The notes under the pieces were generated by a model. That model had not been told where the DNA came from. It saw only the letters and a list, made by a program, of their open reading frames with translations, and did not search any database. 64,000 nt of DNA from assembly GCF_018614615.1 (NCBI RefSeq), contig NZ_JAGGOK010000003.1:62001-126000 (forward strand), given 5' to 3'. The stretch is from Streptomyces sp. ISL-100 (lineage in GTDB: Bacteria > Actinomycetota > Actinomycetes > Streptomycetales > Streptomycetaceae). The translations under genes and the position numbers were made by a program. Shown here piece by piece: positions 7,815 to 16,053 of the stretch; within the stretch, counting starts at the first letter, position 1, and the number at the start of each line of letters is the position of its first letter.

Positions 7815-9096
7815 CTCCCACGTCCGCGAAGCTGTCGGCCGGGTCCGCCTCCTGCATGGCCGGCGGCGACGGCACGAGCGGTTCGGACGGCGTGACGGCC
7901 GTCGTCTTCCAGGTGCCGTCCTCCCAGACCAGATCCACGGTCATGCGCAGGAAGGCCACCTGCGGGCGCTGCGTCTCGTCGTTCCCTGCGACGCCGCCCA
8001 CCGACGCGGTCCACAGCTCGATGCTCGCGGCCTGGTCGGAGTACGAGATCGAACGAGTGGCGAGCGCCGCGGTCCGCGTGATCAGTTCGCTGCCGTCAGC
8101 GGTCGTCCCGTCGGCGCCGACCCCACGGTTCTCCATGACCAGACGAGCCGTCGAGTCGGTGTCCGAGGTGACCGAGTGCAGCACGCTCGACGCGGCGGTG
8201 GCCGCCAGCATCCGGTGCCGCCAGTCCTCATCGGTGAAGAAGCGAGGGTCGCCGTAGAGCATGGTGGCGCTGACAGCGGCGGCACGCGCGCCGCGCTCGT
8301 CGCGCCCGTATGGGGCCGGGAATCCACTCCGGTCTTCGGTGCCGCTCAGCACGGGGTCTTCTGCAGCGGCCGGAACGTAGTCCGAGAAGTCGCCCGAAAC
8401 GTTGGACGCCTGCCGCACGTCGATCGGAGCGACCAATCCCGTCGAGGCCGAACTGTCCTTCAGCTTCCAGTCATTGGCCTCCCAGGTGAGCGTGACCGTC
8501 ACCGACTGGAAACCCGTCTTCGGCGTCGCGTGTCCGGCCGCGCTGCCGCGAACCGTCGTGGTCCACAGCCGCACCATCGCGTCGTGGGCGTCGAAGCCCA
8601 GGACGTGAGCCGAGAGGACACCGGTACGCGCGACGGTCTTCTTGGCGGAGACCTTGGAGGTGTCGCCCCGCAGGGAGCCGACCGCGTCCTCGGCCGCGTG
8701 GTCGGCCTTCTTCACCGCCGCTCCGGCCGTGCCCTTGGCCGCCATGACTGCCACCGCACGGTGCCGCGCGTCCTTGTCCGTGAGGAACCGAGAACTCCCG
8801 CTGACCGTCGTGAAGTTGGCTGCCGCTGCCTTGGCGCCGGATCGAGTGTGCGGGTAGCCGACGGGGACGCCGTGCAGCTCGCGCACGCCTTCGCCGCTCG
8901 TCTGCGGAGCCGATTGGGCCGGTGCTGACGCGGAGGGGGCCGTGGCCGGAGGGGTGCCCGTCGTCATGCTGACGACCACCCCGGCCGCGGTGACCACTGC
9001 CGCGCCGCCGACCGCGATGCCCCAGAACTTGGCCGACGGGCGGCGCGCTCCGTTGGCCTTCGAGGAGGAAACGTTCCTCCGGGATCGGAAAGGCAT
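7786..9096 (-). CDS. Conjugal transfer protein with two VirB8/TcpC-like domains
   Basis: A 436-residue bitopic membrane protein. It has a short basic cytoplasmic N-terminus, one TM helix (residues about 24-46), a Pro/Ala linker, then two extracellular domains of about 170 residues. The two domains begin with related stretches (G-Y-P-H-T-R-S-G-A-K near 80 and P-Y-G-R-D-E-R-G-A-R near 265), each followed by an aromatic-D-x-D-x-R-H-R element. This is the double NTF2-like arrangement known for TcpC of Gram-positive conjugation systems. The role is assembly and stabilisation of the channel at the membrane. Confidence 0.8.
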   Translation of the reverse strand: MPFRSRRNVSSSKANGARRPSAKFWGIAVGGAAVVTAAGVVVSMTTGTPPATAPSASAPAQSAPQTSGEGVRELHGVPVGYPHTRSGAKAAAANFTTVSGSSRFLTDKDARHRAVAVMAAKGTAGAAVKKADHAAEDAVGSLRGDTSKVSAKKTVARTGVLSAHVLGFDAHDAMVRLWTTTVRGSAAGHATPKTGFQSVTVTLTWEANDWKLKDSSASTGLVAPIDVRQASNVSGDFSDYVPAAAEDPVLSGTEDRSGFPAPYGRDERGARAAAVSATMLYGDPRFFTDEDWRHRMLAATAASSVLHSVTSDTDSTARLVMENRGVGADGTTADGSELITRTAALATRSISYSDQAASIELWTASVGGVAGNDETQRPQVAFLRMTVDLVWEDGTWKTTAVTPSEPLVPSPPAMQEADPADSFADVGGASNAPATA

Positions 9097-9099
9097 GGG

Positions 9100-9438
9100 T
9101 CACACACCCATGCCGTACGTGATGGCGAAGATGGTGCCGAAGGAGGCGACGAGGAAGACGCAGGTCAGGCCGCCGACCATCATGCCCTTGCCGCGCGAGC
9201 TGTCCATCGTGGAGTGGCCCTCACCGAACCAGCCCTTCGACTTTCCGACACCGGCGAGGAACGCGCCCGCCCCGACGACAAGGACGACGGCGGCGATGAC
9301 GCCGAGGATCACCTTCGCCGTGCCGCCGAGCTTGCCGAAGGGGCCCCAGTCGGGCTTCACGCCGGACACGACGTCGACTCCGGCGGCGAGGGTGGTGTGC
9401 AGGGAGGGATCGGCAGCGGCAGAAAGGAGGTTGTGCAT
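9100..9438 (-). CDS. Small two-TM membrane protein of the transfer operon (VirB2-like?)
   Basis: A 112-residue protein with a hydrophilic N-terminal 35 residues and two TM helices (about 42-64 and 87-108) joined by a short basic and Gly-rich loop. Size, topology and position between the wall hydrolase and the VirB8-like gene resemble VirB2/TrbC-type or PrgF-type subunits. No pilin-specific motif is visible, so the assignment is inference. It starts at ATG 9438 and ends 3 bases before the VirB8-like gene, in one transcription unit. Confidence 0.65.
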   Translation of the reverse strand: MHNLLSAAADPSLHTTLAAGVDVVSGVKPDWGPFGKLGGTAKVILGVIAAVVLVVGAGAFLAGVGKSKGWFGEGHSTMDSSRGKGMMVGGLTCVFLVASFGTIFAITYGMGV

Positions 9439-9488
9439 GGTTCAGCCCCTTGGTGCTGTGAGGGATGGTTTGGGATGTTTTGGCGTGA

Positions 9489-10466
9489 TTAGCCGACGTG
9501 CCGCATCGCGATGATCTGCGGTTTCCAGTAGCTGAGCGGCTTGATCCGCACCTGAGCCCCGGTGTGCGGGGCGTCGATTACCTGGCCGCCGCCGATGTAC
9601 ATGCCGACGTGCTCAGGTCCGGCGCTTCCGGGGACGCTGAACAGCAGGTCACCCGGGGCGAGCTGGGAGACGGCCTTGACGGCGGTCCCTGCGTGGACTT
9701 GGTCGTACGTGGTGCGCGGCAAGTTCACTCCCGCCGCTGACCAGGCCATCTTGGTGAGCGAGGAGCAGTCGCAGCCGCCCACGCCCTCGTACGGCATGAC
9801 GCAGCTGCCGCCCCACCGGTACCAGGTGCCCAGAGCTGTCTTCGCGGCGGTGATCGCGCGAGCAGCGCCCTTGCCGGCAGGTGCGTCGGGGCTGACGGCG
9901 TCGGCCCATTTCGAGGCCAGCGCACGGATGTTGCGCACGTAGTCGCGGGTCTCGGGGTACGGCGGGATGCCGCCGTACTTGATCACCGCGCCGCCGCCCG
10001 CGTTGTACGCGGCCAACATGTTGTCCGTCGAGTCGCCCGGCACCTTCTTGACCTCTTTGGCCAAGGTGCAGTCGTACGCGGCCTGCGCGGCGATGGCGTC
10101 GGCCGGGTTCCGGATGTCCTTGACCCCGTCGCCGTCGCCGTCCTTGCCGTGCTGAGCCCAGGTCCCCGGCATAAATTGAGCGATGCCGAGGGCGCCGACG
10201 GGCGACGTCGCGCCGGAGTTGAAGTTGCTTTCGGTGTAGAGCTGAGCCGCCAGCAGCGAGGCTGTGACCTGCGGGCACTCGCCCGCGTGCTTGTTGATCA
10301 GCTCGCGTACCCAGCCCGGTACGGGCGCGTCCGTCTTGATGCCGCCACCAGGGCCGGTTTCCTGCGCGGAGGCGCTGTCAGCCCCTCCGAACGTGGTCAG
10401 CATGGCGACACCGGTGATGAGCCCGGCCGTGACGAGTCCCAGGCCAGCTTGCGTGCCCTTGTTCAT
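9489..10466 (-). CDS. Secreted bifunctional lytic transglycosylase / NlpC-P60 peptidase (VirB1-like)
   Basis: A 325-residue exported peptidoglycan hydrolase. A signal peptide covers about residues 1-35. An SLT-type transglycosylase domain spans about 50-185 with catalytic Glu near 79 and G-A-L-G-I-A-Q-F-M-P at 91-100. An NlpC/P60 cysteine peptidase domain spans about 203-325, with D-C-S-S (Cys234), His286 and His301. The domain order is that of the CwlT/TcpG/VirB1-like enzymes that open the cell wall for Gram-positive conjugation. All key residues are present. It is the second gene of the transfer operon, behind a lipoprotein. Confidence 0.9.
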   Translation of the reverse strand: MNKGTQAGLGLVTAGLITGVAMLTTFGGADSASAQETGPGGGIKTDAPVPGWVRELINKHAGECPQVTASLLAAQLYTESNFNSGATSPVGALGIAQFMPGTWAQHGKDGDGDGVKDIRNPADAIAAQAAYDCTLAKEVKKVPGDSTDNMLAAYNAGGGAVIKYGGIPPYPETRDYVRNIRALASKWADAVSPDAPAGKGAARAITAAKTALGTWYRWGGSCVMPYEGVGGCDCSSLTKMAWSAAGVNLPRTTYDQVHAGTAVKAVSQLAPGDLLFSVPGSAGPEHVGMYIGGGQVIDAPHTGAQVRIKPLSYWKPQIIAMRHVG

Positions 10467-10476
10467 CGTGGCCCCG

Positions 10477-11082
10477 TCACGCCCAGGGCAAGGCGGTGAC
10501 GCGCCAGCCCTTGGCGGTGTGCTCCAGGCGGAGCGCGAGCTGTTCGCTACTGCTGCTCGCGTGGCCGGACTTCGGGGTGGTCGTGAGGGTGTAACTCACG
10601 CGGACGAGGGCGGAGGAGGCCGTTACGGCAGGTGCACCGTCGGGTACGACGGCTTCCGTGATCTTGGCCGTCTGCCGGGCCTTCTCGGCCCGCAGGGCGG
10701 CCCAGGCGGCATCCTGGCTCGGCCGCTTCTGGGCGAGCACGCCCGCGAGTTCTCCCGAGGCGAGTCGGGCGGCCCGAACGCCGGCATCCGCGTACGAGCT
10801 GTCGGCGCCGTCGCGGGCGTCGTGTTCCGCGTAAGCCGTAGCGAAGGCCCGCGCCGTCCGCTCAACGTCTGCCGGGAGCGCGGTAGATGCCGGGGAGGCG
10901 GTAGCGCTGCTGTGCGGCGGGGCCGTGTCGGGGATGCCCGCCGAGACGGAGTGCGGCTGCGCGGACGCGGTCGAGGCCGCGGAAGTGCCACTAGAGCTGG
11001 AGCAGCCGGTCGACAGGAGGGCCAGGGAACCAGCAACCCCTATTACGGCTGATATAGGTATGAAACGGGTGGATCGAGGCAT
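10477..11082 (-). CDS. Putative lipoprotein, first gene of the transfer operon
   Basis: A 201-residue protein with a signal sequence and lipobox (L-S-T-G-C, Cys near residue 26), predicting lipid anchoring on the outer membrane face. A Ser/Ala/Thr/Pro-rich linker runs to about residue 70. It is followed by a domain of about 125 residues with an NTF2-like look (helical start, then beta strands with aromatic and basic residues at the C-terminus). NTF2-like lipoproteins fit the extracytoplasmic part of the channel. The ATG at 11082 is chosen because it gives a proper signal peptide; the in-frame extension upstream is unlikely. Confidence 0.7.
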   Translation of the reverse strand: MPRSTRFIPISAVIGVAGSLALLSTGCSSSSGTSAASTASAQPHSVSAGIPDTAPPHSSATASPASTALPADVERTARAFATAYAEHDARDGADSSYADAGVRAARLASGELAGVLAQKRPSQDAAWAALRAEKARQTAKITEAVVPDGAPAVTASSALVRVSYTLTTTPKSGHASSSSEQLALRLEHTAKGWRVTALPWA

Positions 11083-11456
11083 GCGGGGACCACAACCTTG
11101 GTGCAAGAGATTTCGGAAGTGCGAGCGGCGCGGCCCTGCGGGGGCTGGGGCCACGCCGCTCCTTCGCAGGAGGGAGGGGGATTCCTCCTGCGGGCTTTAC
11201 CGGCGAATGCCGGAGAAATTGAGAAGCAGGCCGGAGCGTGTAGCTCTATCTGCCTGTCTCATATGTGAAAGAGTTCGATCGCGTTTTGCATCTGCGAGAG
11301 GGTTGAGCTGCGGGGTGCGTAACTCATATCAAGGTCATCAGTCCCTTGCGTGATTCGGGGGAGATCGCCAATGGATCTCTACGGCCGGGGAATGCCTTGT
11401 GGCGTTGGCCGTGCCTGAATCATTGCAGGGGTCCGCGGACAACTCGAATCACGGAA
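11083..11456. promoter_or_regulatory. Leader region of the transfer operon with hairpins
   Basis: 374 bases without a gene, upstream of the lipoprotein gene on the minus strand. A 9-bp inverted repeat (CGCAGGAGG at 11165-11173, CCTCCTGCG at 11184-11192) and a small CCGGC/GCCGG hairpin lie in what would be the 5' leader. The stretch 11240-11350 is less GC-rich than its surroundings and could hold the promoter, but I cannot fix -10 and -35 boxes. Confidence 0.4.
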
Positions 11457-11495
11457 AAAGCCGGAACTTAATTCCTGGAATTAAGTTCCGGCTTT
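11457..11495. terminator. Near-perfect 39-bp palindrome, bidirectional terminator
   Basis: Arms of 19 bases (11457-11475 and 11477-11495) are exact reverse complements around one base. The plus strand ends in TTT and the minus strand in TTT too. It sits just downstream (minus strand) of the gene ending at 11519 and upstream of the transfer operon leader, so it separates the replication operon from the transfer operon. Confidence 0.75.
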
Positions 11496-11518
11496 CGCGG
11501 CGGAGAGGGTTTGCGGCC

Positions 11519-12154
11519 CTATGAGGACGCGTGGTGCAGGTGCTCGATGGCCACGCCGAGCCACGGTGCGGCCGGGCCGGTGAGGAGCAGGGGCGCGCAC
11601 GTGCTGTACGAGAGCACGACGGCGGGCGGTTCAGCGGCGACTCCGGTCAGGAGGACGTGGTCGAACGGCATCCACTCACGAGCCCCCACCGGCAGGAGCC
11701 GTACCCCGGCCGACGTGAGCACCACTCGGGCGGCGGTGTGATCGCGCCACTGCGGACGGGCGGCGTCCTCCGCTTCCTGCCGCCGACGGGCGTCGAGACG
11801 ACCGTTGCTCACCCACCGCCGGCCGAAGGTCGGGTGGTCCTCGAAATACCCGCTCGCCGAGGTCGGGTAGTCGACCCCTGTCCCGTAGAAGCGGGCGGCG
11901 GAGCACGCCACGTCCGCGAAGGCGACCTCACCGGCCGCAAGGGCAAGACCGTCCGCCTGGACCGGCACAAGACTGCCCCCGCCCTGGAGGTGAACCGCGA
12001 GGGCGGGCGCTGCCTGTACGGCATCGGCGCGGGCGGCGTCCTCAGCCCGGTCGCGTCGGCGAGACCACATCGTCATTCCTTCCTGATCAAGCTGACCGGC
12101 CAGGGCCTGTACGGCGCGAGCCACACAGGCCCCGGGCCCGTCATGAGATGACAT
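11519..12154 (-). CDS. Hypothetical protein of the replication operon
   Basis: A 211-residue soluble protein that I do not recognise. The first 60 residues are helical and charged. Residues about 105-205 look like a small alpha/beta fold with several Trp, Pro and His. No membrane segment is evident. The start at 12154 is preferred because its ATG overlaps the TGA of the DUF2637 gene (TGATG), giving coupling; an ATG about 75 bases further in is possible. It is the last gene before the palindromic terminator. Confidence 0.6.
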   Translation of the reverse strand: MSSHDGPGACVARAVQALAGQLDQEGMTMWSRRRDRAEDAARADAVQAAPALAVHLQGGGSLVPVQADGLALAAGEVAFADVACSAARFYGTGVDYPTSASGYFEDHPTFGRRWVSNGRLDARRRQEAEDAARPQWRDHTAARVVLTSAGVRLLPVGAREWMPFDHVLLTGVAAEPPAVVLSYSTCAPLLLTGPAAPWLGVAIEHLHHASS

Positions 12155-13272
12155 CACCAGAGGGCGCTGGAGGCAGCGACGGGTGTCCTTGCCCCCTCGT
12201 CGTCCTCTTCCTTCAGCCGGGCCAGCAGCACACCAAGCCGGTCGTTGCTGATCGCCTGATGCTTGCGGACGGCGTCCCCTACAACCTCGCGACTGGTCCG
12301 TCCGGCTCGCTCGGTAGCCGCTCGCGCGATCGGCAGCAGCTCCGCCAACCAGTCGTCGTCCGCCTCCCGGTCTTGTGGGCATTCCGCGTCGTCCGGGACG
12401 GACGGTTTTTCTCCGTCCGTCCAGGTGCGGACCGCCGTGGGCGCGGAGGGTTCCGTGTCCTCCGGAAGTGCTGTGGTTGGCGTGTGGTCCGCAGGTCCGC
12501 CGTCCGGTCCGTCCGCGCTCTTGCCCTCCGCCTCTTCTCCGTCCGCTTCGGCGGACGGGTGGGCCGCGGTGTCCTCCGTACGTTCTTCTTCGTCGGGCTG
12601 GGGCTCGGCTTTCCGCAGGTCAACGGTTGCTGCGGCGGCGGCCTGCGGCGCGGACGGAGCGTTTGTCAACGGCAGTGGAGGCATCGGCGCCGGTGCTTCC
12701 AGCGGACGAGGACGCTGCTGGACTGCGACGCGTTCGAGCATCGGCGACGTCTCGCGGACCGGTCCGGGACCAGAGTCAGCCCCGTCCGGGACCGCCCGCT
12801 CAGCCGTCCGCGCCATCAGGATGTAGAGGTGGACCGATCCCGCCAGCGCGAGGGGCGCGAGCATCGACAGCACACCCACGACGCTGTCCGTGAGGTGCAG
12901 CGCGGACCGTCCGGCCTGCGGAGAATCGTTCAGCGTGATGGCGTGCAGAGCGTTCGCGCCGAGGCTCGCCCCGGTCGCCGCGAGGAACAAGAACCAGGCG
13001 TAGAGCCGCGCGCCGAACCGCTGGTGCCGAAGGAGCACGATCGCCCGCACGCCGTAGGCAATGAACCCGTCGATGAACACCGGGAACAGGTAGGACAAGG
13101 TCTCCCTGGCGTGGATCGCGAGGGCGATCTGACGCAGTGCGTCGTACGAGAAGGCGAAGCCGGCCGCGCCGAGCAGGATGATTGCACTGCGGTCCCAGGC
13201 CGTCATTCCGCGCAGGCTGTAGCCCTCCTGCCGTGCGGTTCCTGCCGCCGTGTCTATGTGCGTGTGTGACAT
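12154..13272 (-). CDS. DUF2637 membrane protein (Spd/plasmid-spread type)
   Basis: A 372-residue protein. The N-terminal 160 residues carry four TM helices (about 27-45, 55-75, 88-108, 128-150), matching DUF2637 proteins found on actinobacterial integrative elements and plasmids and often called spread or SpdB-like. The rest is a long acidic, Pro/Ala/Glu-rich cytoplasmic region. A short helical C-terminal domain (about 310-355) has a Lys/Arg-rich HTH-like look and may bind DNA or protein. The ATG overlaps the upstream stop (TGATG at 13270-13274). A role in intramycelial spread is known for plasmid Spd proteins and is inferred here. Confidence 0.75.
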   Translation of the reverse strand: MSHTHIDTAAGTARQEGYSLRGMTAWDRSAIILLGAAGFAFSYDALRQIALAIHARETLSYLFPVFIDGFIAYGVRAIVLLRHQRFGARLYAWFLFLAATGASLGANALHAITLNDSPQAGRSALHLTDSVVGVLSMLAPLALAGSVHLYILMARTAERAVPDGADSGPGPVRETSPMLERVAVQQRPRPLEAPAPMPPLPLTNAPSAPQAAAAATVDLRKAEPQPDEEERTEDTAAHPSAEADGEEAEGKSADGPDGGPADHTPTTALPEDTEPSAPTAVRTWTDGEKPSVPDDAECPQDREADDDWLAELLPIARAATERAGRTSREVVGDAVRKHQAISNDRLGVLLARLKEEDDEGARTPVAASSALW

Positions 13273-13691
13273 CAGTGGTTGCCCCCGTCGCGCGGGCTGA
13301 TGTCCTGCCAGGCCGGGGTCTGCGAGAGGAGCTGTCCGAGCTGTTCCAACGAGGTGACCTCGTGCACGTGCTGACTCGGGCAGCTCACGCACGACACCCG
13401 CAGCGAGATTCGTTCCGTGCCGCCCTGATCGGTGTAGTACAGCTCCAGGTGCTGACCCCCAGTCGTGTCAAGCGATGCGAAGGCTTGCAGGTGTTCCTCA
13501 AAGCTGAGGAGTCCCAGCACCTCCCAATCGAGCGTGACTGCCGCGTCCCCCAGGAGGGTGCGCGCGAACTTGGACGCTGCGGTGATCGACCGCGGACCCC
13601 AGGTGCGGAACGCGGCCTCCCGAGCGGTCTTGCGCCGCTCCTCTGCGGTGGTGAGGTGCTTGGCCGCAGCGAACATGATCGGGTGACTCAT
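13272..13691 (-). CDS. Hypothetical protein of the replication operon
   Basis: A 139-residue soluble protein with no family that I can name securely. It has an N-terminal helical half with many Ala and Arg, and a C-terminal half containing a C-V-S-C pair near residue 100, possibly metal-binding, next to an H-V-H. The ATG at 13691 shares a base with the upstream DUF4326 stop, so it is translationally coupled. Similar small proteins recur beside DUF2637 genes in Streptomyces elements. Confidence 0.6.
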   Translation of the reverse strand: MSHPIMFAAAKHLTTAEERRKTAREAAFRTWGPRSITAASKFARTLLGDAAVTLDWEVLGLLSFEEHLQAFASLDTTGGQHLELYYTDQGGTERISLRVSCVSCPSQHVHEVTSLEQLGQLLSQTPAWQDISPRDGGNH

Positions 13692-14041
13692 CAGGGGCCT
13701 TCCAGAAGATCGGTAGTGCGGGGTGCGGTGCCGTCGCCGGGCTCATTGGCGAGGCGGAGAAGAACGTCCGCGTGGCACGGAGCGTCAAGAGGGCATGTGC
13801 ACATCAGGTTGAGCCCGCGCAGCGCTCGGGCGAAGCGAGCGGCGTAGTGGCGTCCGACCGGGCCCCGGAGCGTGGCTGCGAAGAGGTCCACCGACTCCGC
13901 AGCGTCCATCGGGGGACCGAGCGGGGACCGAGCCCCGGCCGTGAACGGGTTCGCGTACCGGCTGCGCGGTCCGACGTATGCACAGGCTGTGGACAGTGCT
14001 GCGGCGTCGCGGGGCGCTCCGCGGAGGCGGACGGGCATCAT
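13691..14041 (-). CDS. DUF4326 domain protein
   Basis: A 116-residue protein matching DUF4326, a domain common in phages and mobile elements. The conserved features are Y-V-G-P-R-S-R-Y-A-N-P-F near residues 22-33 and a C-terminal C-T-C-P-L-x-x-P-C-H-A-D-V-L motif (residues about 82-94), whose three Cys and His may bind metal. Its biochemical function is unknown. The ATG overlaps the loader gene stop by four bases (14038-14041). Confidence 0.8.
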   Translation of the reverse strand: MMPVRLRGAPRDAAALSTACAYVGPRSRYANPFTAGARSPLGPPMDAAESVDLFAATLRGPVGRHYAARFARALRGLNLMCTCPLDAPCHADVLLRLANEPGDGTAPRTTDLLEGP

Positions 14042-14766
14042 GCCGCCCTCCCGCCACGGCGCCGGTCGGCGCCGATCATCGGCACGAGGGTCGTGACCAT
14101 CTCGGCCAGACGGCTCGCCACGCGGGCCCCGACGAAGTCGGTCAGGTCCGGCCCGTTCTCATCGCGGGCGGGCAGGTTGGACGTGATGATCGTCGGCAAG
14201 CAGTGGTTGTACCTGTAGTTGATCAGCCGGTACGTGACCTCTTCGGTCCATTCCGAGCCCTTCGCCGTACCGAGATCATCAAGGAACAGGTACTGAACCC
14301 GGCTGAGCCGTTGAAGCTCGTGTTCTGCGGCGCCCATGACCTGTGAAGGGCGCAGGTTGCCGTACATGTCCGCCGAGTTCACGGCGATCAGCTCGAACCG
14401 GTCCGGCCCGCCGGCCGCGATCCTCCGCAAGGCCCCGTATGCCTGGTGCGTCTTACCCGTCCCCGTGAGGCCGGTGAGGAGCAGAGCGCCAGCCCCGGCG
14501 TTGTCCTTGAGTGCCCGGTCGGCCCAGCCGATGACCTCCGGCAGCGTGGCTTCCGCGTCACGGAACCGGGGAGGGGTTGCCCTCTGCCAGCGGCTCAGGG
14601 CGTAGTCGGCGCGAGCCCGGCAGTGCCACTCGCGGTCTCCGGGGTTCTCTTCCGGTGCCTCGTCGGCGGGGTCGGCGTCCGGCACGGCCTGAAGTCCTTT
14701 CGCAGCGAGTATTCGTTCCATTGCGCGCATCGACCTGGCGCTGCCCGCGCGTTCCGGCTCGGCCAT
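14038..14766 (-). CDS. DnaC/IstB-type AAA+ helicase loader
   Basis: A 242-residue AAA+ ATPase. Walker A is G-L-T-G-T-G-K-T at residues about 99-106 and Walker B is Y-L-F-L-D-D-L-G at about 159-166. A sensor-1 region (T-I-I-T-S-N) and an arginine-rich C-terminus follow. DnaC-type loaders place the replicative helicase at an origin. Its position two bases after the initiator-like gene makes a replication module. The ATG at 14766 is chosen because an upstream extension would run back into the initiator gene. Confidence 0.85.
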   Translation of the reverse strand: MAEPERAGSARSMRAMERILAAKGLQAVPDADPADEAPEENPGDREWHCRARADYALSRWQRATPPRFRDAEATLPEVIGWADRALKDNAGAGALLLTGLTGTGKTHQAYGALRRIAAGGPDRFELIAVNSADMYGNLRPSQVMGAAEHELQRLSRVQYLFLDDLGTAKGSEWTEEVTYRLINYRYNHCLPTIITSNLPARDENGPDLTDFVGARVASRLAEMVTTLVPMIGADRRRGGRAA

Positions 14767-14768
14767 GA

Positions 14769-15632
14769 TCAAAATCCGTTCTGGTAAGCGCTGGGGGCAG
14801 CGGTGTTCTGAAAGGGAACCCAGCCTCCGGACTGCCGACGCAACGGCACGACATTCCCCTGGGAGGCTGCGGCGGGAGCGTGCGAGGGCAGATCCGCCCA
14901 GATGCGCAGCAGATAGCGGGCGGACTGTGGCGGGCGGTCGGCGTTCCATCGCCGCGCCACCATCTCGACCAGCCGTTCATTTCCCCAACGTGCTGCGAGA
15001 GCTGTTACCCGATCCCATTCCGATTCGGTCAGTCGCCAGCCAACGAGCATTCCAGCGCTTGTTATGGCTGTTACCAGGCCCTTGGCTCCGTCCGGAACCT
15101 TTACCGAGTCCTGCTGGACAGCGCTGTTCTCTCGGCGCGACCCCAGCAAGCTAGCTTGCTCTGTGGTGGTGGTAATACTCCCGTAGGGAGTATTACCACC
15201 ACGTACGCGCGAGGAAGAAACTTCCGAATCTACGTGCTGAAAGTTCCCACTTCCGACTTCCACGGCCGCGTTCTGGGAAGGAACTTCCTGGACCTTCTCT
15301 CCCACTTCTGACTCGTCAGGGCGGAGAGTAGGAAGTTCCTTCCCGGAACTGGCGCTTTCCTCAGCGGTCCCGCTGCACAGCAATATGGAGTAGGTGTTGG
15401 GGTTGGAAGCACCCCCTCCACGCTCGTGGCTGAGTTCCCCGAGCTTCGCCAGCTCTCCGAGGCATTTCGTTATCGAGCGCGGCGTAAGACGGGTAAGCGT
15501 GGATATCTCATCCAGAGTCAGCGTCGCCTTGCCGTCGTCGTCCGCCTTACGGGCCAGCGCCAGCATGACGAGGCGCGAGCCCCTGCACGACTTTGACCGT
15601 GACCAAATCAGTTCGGTCGCTATGTCACTCAT
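14769..15632 (-). CDS. Replication-initiator-like protein with winged helix
   Basis: A 287-residue protein. Residues about 15-75 form a winged-helix or MarR-like HTH resembling phage replisome organisers and RepA_N-type initiators. Residues about 95-165 are a low-complexity linker. Residues about 175-250 form a helical DnaD-like C-terminal domain with W-x-R-x-T-x-L-A-x-R-W-G. Followed by a DnaC-type loader, it most likely initiates replication of the element. The DNA encoding the linker holds a dense set of palindromes (15145-15343), the arrangement known for RepA_N plasmids whose origin lies inside rep. The start at 15632 shares a base with the upstream stop. Confidence 0.7.
   Translation of the reverse strand: MSDIATELIWSRSKSCRGSRLVMLALARKADDDGKATLTLDEISTLTRLTPRSITKCLGELAKLGELSHERGGGASNPNTYSILLCSGTAEESASSGKELPTLRPDESEVGEKVQEVPSQNAAVEVGSGNFQHVDSEVSSSRVRGGNTPYGSITTTTEQASLLGSRRENSAVQQDSVKVPDGAKGLVTAITSAGMLVGWRLTESEWDRVTALAARWGNERLVEMVARRWNADRPPQSARYLLRIWADLPSHAPAAASQGNVVPLRRQSGGWVPFQNTAAPSAYQNGF
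15145..15343. other. Candidate replication origin: palindrome cluster inside the initiator gene
   Basis: Five symmetric elements lie in 199 bases: a 16-bp palindrome (15145-15160, AGCAAGCT arms); a hairpin with 17-bp arms (15166-15182 and 15186-15202) around GTA that is unusually AT-containing; and three copies of GGAAG-N3-CTTCC at 15213-15225, 15276-15288 and 15331-15343. They fall in the unconserved linker of the initiator protein. Initiator binding and origin function are inferred. Confidence 0.55.
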
Positions 15633-15991
15633 CAGCGCTCACCGCTGCCTATGGCTATGCGACGGCTGAGGGAAAGTCCAAAAGACTGGTCATCCTCCGG
15701 GACGTAGCCGTTCTGATGCGGCTCCGGGGTGAGATAGAGCGTTTCGGTAGGGAGATAGAAATCGTGGGCGCGACGCCAGTCGGCGATCCTGCCGAAACCG
15801 CGCCTGACCATGCGCGCCACTTCCTCTTCGGTCCTGCGGTCGATGAGCATGCGGTAAAAATCCGATTCGAAGAGGTGGGTAACAGACCGGCGTACGGGAT
15901 ACACCCGTACGAGTACGGCCGTAGGTGCAATTTCTCGGATCTCGGCACTGGTAGCCGTGCGCTGAAATCCGGAGGGGCTGTTCTGAAGCAT
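15632..15991 (-). CDS. Hypothetical protein upstream of the initiator
   Basis: A 119-residue protein that I do not recognise. A central helical and basic stretch (residues about 50-80, with two R-R pairs) follows a beta-like N-terminal third, and the rest is mixed. It has no membrane segment and no Cys. Its end overlaps the initiator ATG by one base, so the two are coupled. It lies 62 bases downstream of the WhiB-like gene. A regulatory or replication accessory role is a guess from position. Confidence 0.55.
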   Translation of the reverse strand: MLQNSPSGFQRTATSAEIREIAPTAVLVRVYPVRRSVTHLFESDFYRMLIDRRTEEEVARMVRRGFGRIADWRRAHDFYLPTETLYLTPEPHQNGYVPEDDQSFGLSLSRRIAIGSGER

Positions 15992-16053
15992 GGGGAGAAC
16001 TCCCGTGAACGCAGGGTCCGCCGTGCGGAAGAATCGTTTCTTCGGGAGCGGAG

